Assembly: GCA_008921705.1 (NCBI GenBank)
Contig: VFFE01009189.1
Location: 412,717 to 476,716 of the forward strand
Direction: 5' to 3'
DNA length: 64,000 nucleotides
DNA from: Burhinus oedicnemus
Taxonomy: Eukaryota > Chordata > Aves > Charadriiformes > Burhinidae
Part shown: positions 26,854-40,136 of the stretch, piece by piece
Numbering within the stretch: position 1 is the first letter of the stretch
Layout: every line of letters starts with the position of its first letter
Notes under the pieces: model-generated
Database searches by the model: none
Seen by the model: only the letters and a program-made list of their open reading frames with translations
Told to the model about the DNA's origin: nothing
Translations under genes and position numbers: made by a program

Positions 26854-28683
26854 AATGTGGATTAGCATGAGTGAGACCTGAGGTGGGGTATTAGTTGCAG
26901 TGAGAAATCTTTCAGGAAGCACTGACTTGTTGCAACTGGAGCATTTCTGCAGAAATGTCTGCATTTCTACAAAGCTTTCAGCGGGAATACAGCTTGGGGT
27001 AGCAGCCTTTGGAACCAGGGAAGGCTGGTGTGCTTAGCTAGGGTGTAAAAGATGTAGTATCAAGCCCCTTGTCCCCTGAAGTGGGAACAAATCTGCATCC
27101 TCTGTACTGCAAGGGATTATGCTCACCACTGAGTTGCTGGTGCTCGGTGCGGGGAAGGACTCAAAAGTACTGGGTTTCCTTGTGGTGCCCCGCTGAAACA
27201 CCTCAGCAACCCAACAGCACATCTGCATCTTTTTACGGCTTATATTCACAAGGACCGCCTCTAGCCTCAGACAGCGGAGATACAAAGACTGCATCCCCCA
27301 GAGGGTGAGTCTGTGGGAGCTGCAGGAACACAGTAAACCCGTTTCTAATCTGGGACCAGGGACCTGGACGCTAACAACCTCCTTTCTCAATCCTCCAAGT
27401 TTCATTCCCCACTCCCATTCCATAACTCCAAGAGCCACACTCTTGAATCCAGGGCAGGCCAGCCTGGTGAGCGATGCTGCACTGAGGACAAGAGCAATCC
27501 TGGTTTATTTTTTTCACATGTAAAACAAGCAGAACTGTTCCCCAACAATCGCAGGGGAGTCTTCGCAGATGCAGCACAGGACTCCTCCAAGAACAAGTAA
27601 CTGTGTGGAGCTGTTCTGCAAAAGCACTGTCATTGCTTTTGACACTGCAGACTAACTTCATTAAACCCCAGGCAGATGACTCGCAGTGGCAGACTGTACT
27701 GGTGAAGGAAACACAACAGGATGCGGGGAGGAAGGTGGCGTTTTTCTCTGTTGCGAGTGGAACTGCCTCACGTCTTATCTTCAGGTGGACTTTAACAGTA
27801 GGTGATCAGAGATGTCGTCAAGGACCAAAAGATGCTTAGCAGTGCCTGGTGTATCTGGCTTGTGTTGGAAAGAATAAAGTAATAGCTTTCCTTGAAGGGC
27901 CTAAGCGCCTCCAAAGCTAGACACTCTCCTTACTTCCTTCCAGCAAATAGAAAACTTTCATCAGCCCAAGTACTCCACCATCTATACCCACTGGCTCCAC
28001 CCAGTTAGATCTTATTAAGCTGGCAGAGTAACATCAGTGTGTGTAGGGGAAGGGAATGTCCTTGCTGCATGACTGAAGGCAAAACCCGAAACATTGACAA
28101 CCCATCTGGCAGCAAAAAGGACACAGCACACTTTCCACCATCATTTTGCCAGGCTCAAGTCCAAGCTCCCTTGCTGTGGATGCCGTTACCTACAGTAACT
28201 AATGCAAGTGTGGGTCCTGTTACTAAGAAGCTGGTGTGACCCCCACTCGCATGTCCAGAAAGGCACCTTAGATAGATTCTTTCTTTGCAACAGTAGTCAC
28301 CGTGTCCCACAAGAGCTCAGGCCTCACTAAAACCGTGCTGGCAAGAGGACTTGGAAGCAATCCCATGTGAAGGCTTGGCTATGAATTTGGGAATTTCCAG
28401 CCTCTGGGTATATGCAGTTATTACTGTTACCTGTAAAATGGCAAAGCTGTGATGGAGATCCTCCTGGTGAGACCATGCTGGGAGAGCTGCTTCACCAACC
28501 ACATGCACATGGGCAATATGAGCTCATGGAAGGGGCCCCTCCAGCTCCTCCACCCCACTGTTGTCAGTGTGAGTCCAGCACTGTAGAGACCCTGCAAGAG
28601 TCAGTCCCCTCAGTGTACAGAGGGAAGACATGGCTGCCTTCCAAAAAGGGGCAGCTAATTACAGGAGCGGCATGGTTTTGTGC

Positions 28684-28700
28684 TTTTTTTTTTTTTTTTT
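28684..28700. repeat. Poly(T) tract, 17 bases
   Basis: Seventeen consecutive T's are followed by AATGTAATG. There is no recognisable element on either side. Confidence 0.9.
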
Positions 28701-28740
28701 AATGTAATGTTTAGCCGTTAGGTGAGACCAGCTGATTTCT

Positions 28741-30060
28741 GGGCATACTAGTGCTACAAAGTATTCAAACTCATCAGCTAATCTGCTAGGACTCTATTAC
28801 TTACACTTTCATATGAGCATATAACAAACAAATACTGCGAAGGCAAGAGCAAAAATCAATGAGTGCAGCTGAATTAGGAAAGCTTTTCCCCTGCCATAAT
28901 AAATTCTCTTAATGCTATTGCAACATTGAACACTAATGAGAATGTCTTCTTTTATTTCTTCTCCCCTCACTATGAAATAAGTAGCTATGTCCTAAAAATT
29001 ATCTGGCTCTGAAAAGTTATCAAATATTTGCCTGAATGGCAGAATTTTCATGGCAGAACATTGTCCTGAGAACAGTTATGCAATATGTTTGCAGATAACT
29101 TTGCCAACAAACTGAAATAGCTTTCTAATGTAGCGCTTATCATTAATTGCCAATGCTTATAAAAAATCTTCAGTAGTGTGGTCATGGCACTTTATGCTTT
29201 CCTACATCTTTAAGCACGCCATTAAAATAACTATAGTAACCAATGAATGTAAAGCAGTCTATAGTGGCTGTTGCTGTGCAGATCTAGGGGTAACTGCAGG
29301 AGGGAGAAGCTTTCTCAGAACCTGAGTTTTTATTAGAGCTTTTTACTTTTTGCTGCAGAGATTATGTAGGAGCAGCTGCAGCTCTCCACACTTGAGATGT
29401 CTTTGTGCAAATTTATTTGGTTTCTGAAGGACTAAATGCTTTTCCTCCTTTTTTTGGGGGGTGGGGAGGTAGAGCGGGGACAGACTTTCTGCTATGTTTT
29501 TCTGTGTCCAGACTGCTCCTGATGAAGCCTAGGTCAGAACCCCTCCTAGACAACCCCTGCATGTCTAACCATGATAAATAACTATTACAATAAACTTGGG
29601 AAGGCAGGCTGATGTCAAATTTTGCTGAGTCAGTCTAAGCTATCTATTCTCCCCCATCCAAGGCCTCATCCCATTATAATGTTTGATTCTTGAGGCTGGT
29701 GCAAGTGAGAATTACAAGAGCAAATATGGCAATGGATTTCCAGGTAACCAAACAGACAGCTTTGCACTTTTTCAAAAGCTTTTTACACTTCCCTTCCTGG
29801 TAATTTTGAGTTAGTTCTCACTGCTACTTTATTCTCATAATCAATACATTTATGGAATGAGGGCACTATGGTAACAGCTTTCTAAAAACTTCACAAAAAA
29901 ACCCATTGCTTTTCTGCAGCATCCCATGAAGAGCAATGTTCACCAAGGCTCCCTCATTTTAATTGCAAATCTTAAATGTGGCAAGTTTTTAGAACGGGTG
30001 TGATATTGCACATTTAAATGTGAGCTGGGTTAAAGCTGCTATAAAACTGGTACTATTATC
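28741..30060. promoter_or_regulatory. Candidate conserved non-coding block (unverified)
   Basis: AT-rich, unique-looking DNA with few repeats and several homeodomain-type TAAT/ATTA motifs (for example ATCATTAATTGCC near 29140) and AAATATTTGC near 29023. The texture is like vertebrate developmental-gene enhancers, but conservation cannot be judged from one sequence. Confidence 0.2.
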
Positions 30061-32160
30061 CTTCTGACGCATTCAGTGGATTTGTGTTGGCGTGGCAGGG
30101 GAGGGTGAAAGACTCCTTTTTGCGGGGCTCCCAGACTCCACTGACACGTTTATAATTACAGATCCCAGGCCAGGAATGCCAGTGGTCTCTTATCCCTCTG
30201 GGTCAGAGACACCTTGCTGACTCTATCCCTGCCACAGGATGCACACCTTGTTTTCTGGCACCATTCTGCTTTTTACTAGCTAAGTCTGTAACCACTGCTG
30301 AAGAAGTGGTATGGATGGAAGAAGCAGTTACACAATTAAGGTTTTGTGCTGTGCCGGAAGGGGACTCAAGCTTTATCCCTGACTCTGCCACATGCTTCCA
30401 GTGCAGTGTGAGCAAGGAAGGACGTTCTCAGACACGGCCACTAATCTTGTTTCACTCATTTTTCTGACAGCCGGGGCCTGATCTTTCCAAAACATTGTGC
30501 CTTTTGACGTGCTGCCGGCAGGGACTGAATGGGGAAGACAGAAGTCCCAATGCTTGAGCCCCAGGTGTGTGAGGGAGAGGCTTTAGAAGATGGCCGCAAA
30601 TTTACAAATGGTTACACCTGCTTCAGCTTCTGTGGGGAGGGGCAGGAGCACCTGCAGAGTTACAGAAGAGGACATATATAGGAGCTCAGTCAGTGGGATG
30701 ATGTCTCCTCTTTTGGCCACCATCTCACTCTTGCAGGTAGCAATGGAGAGTCCCAGCTGAGATCCTCTGCCTTAGCCATCACGTAATTTGGCCACAGAAA
30801 CCATTTTTCAAATCAGTTATAAACAATTGAGTGACACAAACTGTTTTATGTGACTCATGCTCTCTGAAAAAGCACTCTGTAAACAGTTTTTATGGTTAAA
30901 AATGATCATAATCTGTCAATTACAGCATGCTATGCAACAGGGCACAAGTGTTCCACATTTCTGTCATTTGTCACACATTGCTATGGCCTGTGTCACACAC
31001 TGGCAAAACTGTAAAGGTTGAGAAGTTTGGTTGTGGTCTTGAGAGTATGAATGCATAGCAGACAGCCTCTTCACTAGAAGGGATTTTGACAAACAGGAGA
31101 AAGATGCTGCTCAGTGGGAACAACTAAGCAGGATGAAACAACTGCATGCACACAGGTGGGGATGAATGACTCTAGGAAAGGACATCTGAGTCATTATGGA
31201 TCACAAATGGTGGGAAACAACAAAGTTGCAGAAAAGGCACATCCCATGCTGTGCTGCATCAGTAAGCCACCCCTGCAAGACTCGAGACTGCTCTTTGAAG
31301 AAGGAGGATGTGGACAAACCAGGGAGAGTCCAGAGGACAGCAACAATCACCCTAAACATGAGCATGAACATATGAACACATGAACATAAAGGAGTGAATA
31401 ATTTCAAGATCAGAAATGCTTCAGCAGAGCAACAGAAATTATATGCCTGTAAACTTTACATCATTACTCTGGCTTTAGCAGTGTAACAATGTAATGCTAC
31501 TGCTGCAAGAGATCATTTCGTGCCAAACTCTGATTTTGCCAGGATATGGAGTTTCCCTACTGATGTCAGACACATGCCATTTGGATCTACCCTTTCCCAG
31601 TTCAAATTCAATGCAGCTCAGTGCTCAGGAGAGACTAGCCCTCCAGCAGGCCACCCCTTTTCATTTTCAGGGAAGGTTGTTCAGACAGACAACCTGCTCC
31701 GTGCTTCTTCTGGTAGAAGGATATTAATTAAATGAGCCTTGAGTCAATTGCCCTCTTTAACCTTTAAACTCTTACGATAAAAGCACTAACACTAGACAAT
31801 AGATCAAAAGGAGTTTAGTTTTAAAGTGTGCTTATAATGAAAGCGTGGCTCAGTTTTTAGCAAGGATTACCAGTCTGCTTGGGGCAGCTGATAAAACAAT
31901 TTGGTTGGCTCAGATCTACTTTACAGATTCAGCAGAGGGAGGGTTGTTATGTTTCGTGAATATGGCCTTCTGTGCAACACAGGACATGCAGCTCTTGAGA
32001 TGGTAGGGGAATTAGTGAGGAGAGAAAAAGATCCCGACACTGTGGCAAAACATTCTGTGTTTGGATCATGGGGTGCGTGTGTGCATGTACACGTGCGTAT
32101 GAACACGTGAAATTTTGTGTGGAGATGAGGGGAAAGTAATATTCACGATTCAACAGCTTA

Positions 32161-33060
32161 GTGTCATTTGGAGGATGCCGGATGTTTATTGCTGGGGATA
32201 CAATAATAATTTCCTGTGGGAAAAGACTATTAGTGGAGTAATTCCAGAAAGTTTCAAAAATTACCCTATGTGTTTCTGAAACATTCTAGAGGTTTTTAGA
32301 CATTTGTAACATCATCCAGATCTTCCATCAATAACATGTACGGGCCTGTTTACATTTTATTCAGCCAAACTGGAGACATTGTAGAACAAGGTTATTTAAA
32401 GAGAAGCCATCCAGAAATCTGGCCTAGAGATCTTGCCATAAAATAAAATGAATTAAAATATGTCTTACTGTAACTGAAAAAAAAAAGTTCTATTAAAATC
32501 CAGATTCCTGAAGATGCCAAGATTTGAAGCCTGTGTTCTCAATAAAGGGTTATAGATTCTGTCTTGCCAATCCTAAGTGTTCAAAAATCATCAAATGGGC
32601 ATGAAAATGAAAATTGCTCTTAAAATGACATATTAGTGTTTGGCCTCTGGATTTCTGAATTTTAGCTGCTCAGATTTTCAAGCTTATTTTCGCAATCATT
32701 GTGATTAAAAATTAATGAAAGAATAAAATTGCAGAGGTAAAAAGTACAGATTTTCAAGTAGTATCAGGACTGAATGGGATGATACTTTGTCAAGAAAGTT
32801 TTGAGTATTAAGAACCTCGTGGTAACAGCCGGTGTCTGTGTCTGGATGTATTTTACAAGCCACTCTCCATTGCTTATCTTTTAAGTGCGGCATTGGTGGA
32901 ATATATCACTTGCCTACAAAAGACTTCTAAGACAATTGGTCTGACCACTTATGTTTCTGAGGTGCTTTTTATTACAAAGCAGGTGCCTCCAAAGAACGGC
33001 TATCTTAATGAACATTTGCAGATATTAACTTAATAGTCATTAGTATTTTTTGACAACAGC
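32161..33060. promoter_or_regulatory. Second candidate conserved non-coding block (unverified)
   Basis: AT-rich, repeat-poor DNA with clustered homeodomain-like motifs such as AATCATTGTGATTAAAAATT and ATTAATG near 32693-32716. No coding frame is supported. Labelled from composition only. Confidence 0.18.
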
Positions 33061-33729
33061 TAATCAAATCAGGGCCACGATCCAACTGACAGCTCACACC
33101 ATCTACACTGGTTGAATGCACAAAAGCAGAAGCTTTTACTGACAACCTAGGTAAATAATGGTGGAACAGATGCTGTGGGGAAAATGTGCTACTGCAGCAA
33201 GAGCCACGGCCCTTATCACCTCCATTTTGCAGGCAGGAAGGCAGTGGAAAGCAATGCTGGATTTAATTTTTCACTTGCTTGCTATTCTGCCTGAACAGGG
33301 AGAGGTTTAAAGGGAAGCAGTGGACCAAGGCTGCACCTGCAGAATTTGTTTTTCAGGGGCAGTGCAACCTTTCCCTAATGCTTGGGCAGATTTTCAGAGG
33401 GATTTAAATACCTAAGTAAGATGGTTGACACCTAAGAAGATTTGCTAAAAGGGTATATCTTCCCCCCCTGGAGTAAAATGCATCCATTCTTCCTTCCCTG
33501 CCTCCCATCTGGTACAGCTTTTAGGGGGAAAAACAGAGAGGAGAGAGAACACATTTGTCATGTGGTGGCCCTGATTTCATCTGCATGGGGTGGTTTCTAC
33601 AACTTTGTCCATTACCAGCGGATCCCAGCAATTTGCCGCAGAAGCATCCATCAGCAATAGGTGAGCATGTATCTTCCACAGCTTTTAATGTCAGCCTCAG
33701 TGCCATTCCCTCAGTGCATTTCACTGCTC

Positions 33730-33762
33730 TGTGTGTGTACGTGCATGCGTGTGTGTGTGTGT
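33730..33762. repeat. Alternating GT-type tract
   Basis: GTGTGTGTACGTGCATGCGT followed by GTGTGTGTGTGT is a 33-bp alternating purine-pyrimidine run with Z-DNA potential. Confidence 0.85.
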
Positions 33763-36700
33763 AGGAGGGCTGGGTGTGAATTTGTCCCAGCGGAGGGGAT
33801 TTCACACCTGAGTATAGAGAGGTTAATTTTCTACACTTTCTCTGCAGGCGTTGCTGTGGGTCTGGAGTATACGCAGTGTCTCAACTTGCATAACCAGAGA
33901 GGGAGATAGTCATAATCCTGACCGTTTCCAGGTGGGTAATATGAAGCAGACTGAAGCCTGTGCTGTGAGGGATTTTGCTCCTGTCCACTAATGCCAAGTC
34001 TGCCCTGATGTGTTCCTTATCTGGGGGAGGGCAGGGGCAGGTTTTGAGCTTGGAGATGTGTCTGGTGGTGGTGGGGGGGAGGGAGTCAGAAGGAAGGAGG
34101 GACACAGTGGTCTTGGCACGGAGCAGTTCTCACATTACACAGCATTAACTAAGGGCTGCCACACAAAATGAGCCAGCAGCTGCGCCTTTGCTTTTGTAGG
34201 GATTTTGCGTACAATTAGAGGTCAGACCAGCAGGCACTGCAGACTGAGCCAGGCTGTTGCAGCCATAGGACAGCCTTCTGCTCTCTCTTCACACCTGCCC
34301 ATAAGGGGTAGTCACAAACTCAGCCCTGAGCTGGGCTGCGTAAGGGACATCCAGCCTGCTTGGGAAGTGGTTTGTTGTCGGATAGGCATCAGGGTCAGCG
34401 CACGCTGCTTCTTCTGAGGCTCAAACCTGCAGCTTTCTGCCCTGCACCTCTGAATCCCTCTACTGGCCTTTGGTCCAAAGCAAAGCCAAACCCTTTCACA
34501 GGTGCTATGTGACAACAACTGCTCCTTACATTTTCCCTTAAGAGTTTGTACTGAATTTCTTAATTTCCAGCACCAAAACAAGATGTGTAAGTACCTGTTT
34601 TACTCGTTACTTGTTGTTTAGTGGTCTTCTGCTGGCCATAGAGGGGCAGGCAGTACCTGGATGGCACAAAAGCTTGCCTGTACAATCACTTTTGGAACAG
34701 ATTTGAACTGGCAGAGTTGATTTCAGATCATGGTACTTGGCAGTCCAGTAAGGTGTATTTGTCCCAGTACTAGGTCCTCTCAAAGCTAGTTGTCTATCAA
34801 ATTGCAGCCTCCCAATGTGCTATTCAGAGGCAGGGAGCCCTCTGAGCGTGTATGGGAGGTGACCAGCTTTGGGTGTGTAAGCAGTAGATTTGGTAAATTG
34901 CTCCAGCAGCAGCAGCTGGGAAAAGCTAGCGTCAGCAGAGAAGACCTGAGGCAGGAGCCTTAGATTCAGCTCCTTGTCACGCTTTTGAGTCACAGCATGA
35001 GCTTGGTCACACTGTTTTCTCCTTCAGCCCTTTGCCTGCCTTGGCTCTGTGTAGTACGACACCTTAAAGGAAGGGCTCTGCCTCTTATCTCAATTTCTTG
35101 TCGTAGCAGAAATTAAGGCACACCTTATAATGCTAGTAATAATAAATACGCTTTAGCAAGCTGTTAACAGGATCTGAAACGTTATGCTGACCTACAACAG
35201 AAGCCCAAAGGAGCCACATCTATGTGCACCGTTTCGAGTTCAGATCCTGATGAGGTCTGTCCTTTTGCAGTCTTCAAAAAGAGTACAACTAGGGTCAGAG
35301 CAGAGGCAAGAGCTGTCTCATCCTGGAGGGTGGAATGTCCAAGTCCCCCAGGGCTGAATCTCACCTTCAGCAGTGTCTTTCAGCACTTTGGGAGAGCCTG
35401 CATTCACCAATCACACGACTGGGAAGGAGATTATCCTTCACCAGAATGTAGGTGCAATTTAACCCCCTTGTTTCCTGCTAATCGCTGCTGGTTGTGAGCT
35501 GCAGCAGAGGCTGCTACATCTATTCTAGCTCATCCAGCAGGCATTGATGGGATCTGACCAGTCTCTCACTCTGAGTTGACCAGGCAGAGCAGTTTGACTT
35601 GGCACACATTGGAAAAGCCTGAGAAACATGCTGCAATTAGTTGGCCATATTCACAGTGCCAAAAGGTTGAACATGGAGAGATACGCTGCCATGCCAGCCC
35701 TGAGAAAACAGACTGTGTTGCCCACGTTGCACAGGGCAGTGCATCCCCTGAAACAGCACTGTCGTGCTTCTGAAGTGGGCTCATTAGTTCTTCCTCCCAT
35801 TCAGGTCAAGTTCAGCCCCTGTGGGAGTACATGTACCATTTGTAGTACCTAAGTAGCTCGGTCAGTATACAGCTTGGAAGAGTCTTGCCCAGGGCAACTA
35901 CTGCACTATGCAGTACCTTTTTGTGACAGTCCAGGCCCTGACAGGATTTCAGCACCGTTCCCTGTTGCTGCACGCTCCATTTGTTAGCGCCAGCAAGACC
36001 CTGCACTGCAGGAATGACAAAGCAAGAGTTATGCGGACAAATGCATTTTATGAGAAGCAATTACAGAGCTGAGCAGATCTGTGTGAGAGGAACTAAGTAA
36101 AACATTACTAGGAAAGGTCTGCTATAACTGTTGTTTTGAGAGCAACGGTATGGGTTCGGCCCCTGCCAAATTGTTTAATTTTCCCTAAAATTGGCGACAC
36201 ACTGGGAAGGGGAGTGGGAGGCTGTACGAGAATCCTCATTTACTAGAGAGCTCTCTGTCTATCTCTAGAGATTTATGAAACCTTCTAGCTTGTTCTCTGT
36301 TAATGTCTCATACTCCTGAAAAGCCCTTTTCAGTTAGAATAAATGATGGCCTCCCCCACCATGGCAAGAACAGATTGCTATATACTTCTCCAAAAGGACC
36401 TGACTGAATTGCACCATGAAACATGAAACAGCATGGCATCTCTTTTGAAGCAAAAGTAAAACTAGTTACGCTCCATGTCTGTAGTCTTTCATTTACCGGA
36501 AGAAAGAGGGATGAATAATAGATGGTCCCCTGGAAATGTTCCACCAGCTCTTAGTTGGAATCAGGCAATACTAATACACTAAGAGCATTCAAGACTATTC
36601 TAGTTAATCTCCATAACGATATAGTAATTTTGGCTTAGTGGGAAGCAATGGCAACTTCCCCCTTTCCCCCATAAAGACCTTGAATCTGTAAATGAAAGGA

Positions 36701-39700
36701 GGTCTTAGCCATGTCCCAAGGCAATAGATAAAAAGCCTTTAGCTTCCCTGTCATTCTCTGGAAATGTCAGATAACCAGGACATGAAATAACGCATTGTGA
36801 TTAGGAAAAAATATACCACCAAAATGTTTCAGGATGCAAGGGTCCTCTTATAAAAAACGTGCCTTGGATGTAGACGACGGTAGTTGAGAGACAGACTGTT
36901 AATCACGAATATCAGTGACAGCGATAGAACAATAAACCTACAGATGTTTTTGGGGTTGGGTTGTCAAAACTCTAAGGAAGGGTGAAAGGACAGGGCCATA
37001 CCATATAAGGCCACCACCCACAACATTGGGAATCTATGTTTCTCAATTATCTTCCAGATATTAAGATCTAATACCTGTAAAAGTCCACATCAGCCCCAGA
37101 GATCATCCCAACAAAGTAAATGAAAACAGGTGCTTGGATGTTCCAGGGTATTTAGTAAAAGCTTAGCAGTCATGCCTAAAACTACAGCTTCATTAAGCAG
37201 CCACTAACTCACACATGCACTGTACTATAGAAGTAGCTATGAAAAAATAGACGTTTCCTCCTTGCTGATTTTTACTCTTATGACAGATCAGCCCACTGCC
37301 ATAACCACCAATTCATGTGAAATGTCAAAAATATCCTACAGTATGTTTCCTTTCTGCCCAATCTGAATGTAAAACAGATGTGTCGTGTGACAGAGCATTA
37401 CTTTGGCTGCTGGTAGTTTGCGAGCAAAATGGTTCTTTATTGTTTGGTGTCTTAAGAGGTGTGCAGCATTTTGCCTCATGCCTTGCAGACCACAGCACTC
37501 CACAAAATATGCAACCTTGCCCAGTAACAGCAGATATTGAGAAGTCTCAGAGCTGCTGTTCCCCTGCCTTACAGTTGACAACGCCTCTTGCATTTACCTG
37601 AAAGTACTTGGGGTGCAGGATAGATATAGGTTGTGACCTGAGAAGGTGCAAAGGCCAGGAAAACATGTAAAAAGTGAACAGAACTAGCACATCCTGACTC
37701 AGAGAATTTAACTATGTTGGCATGGTCAGACTCTCAAGAAGGATTAGGACCTCCTTACAGCCTATGGTCCTGAACAACAGACAACCAAGTGTATAGCCCT
37801 GTACTGGTACCCTAGCACCAGTTTTCACCTGAGGGGCAGCATGTCATTTGCTGTTCAAGCATCTCCAGGTTACTGTGTGAATCCACCATTCTCCCCTAGC
37901 AATGCCTGCTCTGTAAGATGGCTTAACAGCAAATGGGTACCACAAATGAGATGCTGTGTGGTACATGGGAGCTGGGGACATGGGAGCATGATGAGAGGCT
38001 CTGTGCAGCACTCCTTAGGGGCAGGTCACAGACCAGCAGCACTTTCTCCCTCTTGGGGCACCCCTCTGAACCATACATTTCACACCAGCTCTGTGCAAAT
38101 TTCCATTCTGGCTGTGAGTAGCCTCATGCCAGCCACAGCATTTGTAAGTGAGAGGGTACACTGATCATACAGGAACACACAAAAACTGAACTCTAAGGCT
38201 GGGTTCTTGGAGATAAGACAGATGGAAAGACATTTCTCTCTTCATCTACACATCCATCCCCTGAGAGCCACGAACCACAGTCTCACCTGGGTGGTATGCT
38301 GGCTTCATACAGCTGTTAAGGCTGGTTTCCTCTCTGCTTAGTGGACAGCTGGAGAAGAGCATCACAGAGCAAGGGCAAGGCAGAACTTGATCTCCCAGCT
38401 CTAGAGCCATGCCAAAATCCCTTAACCTCTCCACCATCACTGATGCTGCGCCAGTGGAGCAGAGGGCTTGGCCTGCCAGGCAGCAGAGGGCTGCTGCCTT
38501 TTGGATATTGTGCAAGGCCCCAGAAAAGACATAGGATCCCTCCCTGTTGCAGTGCACAAGGACCATGCAGAGGCTCTTGCCCCTGCAGTAGGCATCATGT
38601 GCTCTACTCTGCTTCCAGCAATTTCCCTGCAGTTTCAAACCAGACACTTTCCAGAAGACTTGTTTCATTTTAAAGTGGGATTTAAAGTGTTGTTATAGTG
38701 TCCTGCCCTCACCGTGAAGCAGCAGAATAAATTGGGCCGTGGCTGAAAATGTGTTTGCATCTTCTGTAAATGCCATCTTAGCAGAGCTGAACTCACATGT
38801 AAAGAGTATTCAGCTCCCTGTGGTGTCGCAGTAACTAGTCACATGCTGAGTTTGGTATAGGAGATACCATCACACACAAACCTTCATTTGACCTCCCTCC
38901 TCAGGTCCAAGTCTGGCAGTGACCCAATGCCATGCATTTGTGCTCTGTACCAAGCCGTCTATCTGTAACAAACCCTGCATTAACACTGGCATTTTCCACT
39001 CCGAAGCAATGGAGCTGATTTCATGCAGGACACTGGGAATAACACACATATAATGTAATCAATCTTGCATTTCTAGCTGAGGCAGTGCTTAGGTTGCTTT
39101 TTGCTAACAGCAGCAGCTATACAGAACTGGTATGTATAGCATCCCTGCTGCAGAGAAAAGCAAACTGGCAGGAGAAGAAAGGATTGTTCCTGGCATCATT
39201 TCCCCACCTACACAGCAGAAGGCAGAGCTGTTTCAAGCCAAGCAATTATCCTCAATTTATTACAGTAATGACAATAGTGAAGGGTAAAGCTAAAAAATCT
39301 TTCTGGACAGGGCTGACCAGCAAGGAGGGGGGTTTCTGCCAAAGAGATTGCACTCGGACCCATGAGTCCCCCATGGGTGTTTCAGAGAGTGCTTATGTCC
39401 ATTCTTCTCCTACCTAAAGGGTCTGCCTTTTTGCCCAGTGAGCTGGAGCCGTCCCTGTACTGCCTGCACCCTCCCCGAGCAGCGCTGTGGAGACTGCCCT
39501 CCCTCCTTGGCCACAGGGCTGCCATCCTGCCACCACCACAGCGATGGGGAGGCAAACCCTTCACAGCTCCTCTTCCTCGGCGCCATCGTGTTCCTCCATG
39601 CAGCAGAGCATAGGCTCCTTCCGCTCCTGGCCCAAGCAGGAGAGCCATGCAGTGACTGCTGCTCGGGGAGAAATCCCCTGGCCAGAGACATAGCAGGTGA

Positions 39701-39919
39701 TGGTGCGAAGGTCATTCCTGCAGCCTTGCTTTATGCAAGTCAAGGCTGCTAAATTTAATGAGTGGCTGAGGAACTGAGGTCTGGACCCATGCTATACATG
39801 GGACAGTGAAAAAATAGCCATGGGAGCAGACAGTGTTCAGAACGACCACCTGATTTTGCGTACTTACGCACAAAAATTGAAACTAGCAAAGATTTGGAAA
39901 GAAGCAATCAATCTCTATT

Positions 39920-39980
39920 AAAAACAAACAAACAAGAGAAAACAAAACCAGAAAACAGAAACAAACACCAACAAAAAAAC
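39920..39980. repeat. A-rich (AAAC)n-like low-complexity tract
   Basis: AAAACAAACAAACAAGAGAA and further A/C-rich sequence run for about 60 bp and end in seven A's. It is a degenerate AAAC repeat, with no retroelement body recognised upstream. Confidence 0.75.
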
Positions 39981-40119
39981 AGGCCCTGCAGCTGGCTGAG
40001 GTTCGGCCAAAGGCTGAACAACAAGTCTTCGACATTCGAAGCTCTCAACTTTGGGAAATGTGATCCCCAGACTTTTGCTAAATTGTCAATTGTCAAATGT
40101 CAATGAAGTGCAACGTTCC

Positions 40120-40136
40120 TTTTTTTTTTCCCCCCC
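40120..40136. repeat. T10-C7 homopolymer junction
   Basis: Ten T's are followed directly by seven C's. It is likely a sequencing-difficult site. Confidence 0.85.

Noticed and set aside
29454..29480. Possible G-quadruplex (GGGGGGTGGGG and GGGG)
   Set aside because: It does not give four separated runs of three or more G's within normal loop lengths, so it is not a canonical motif.
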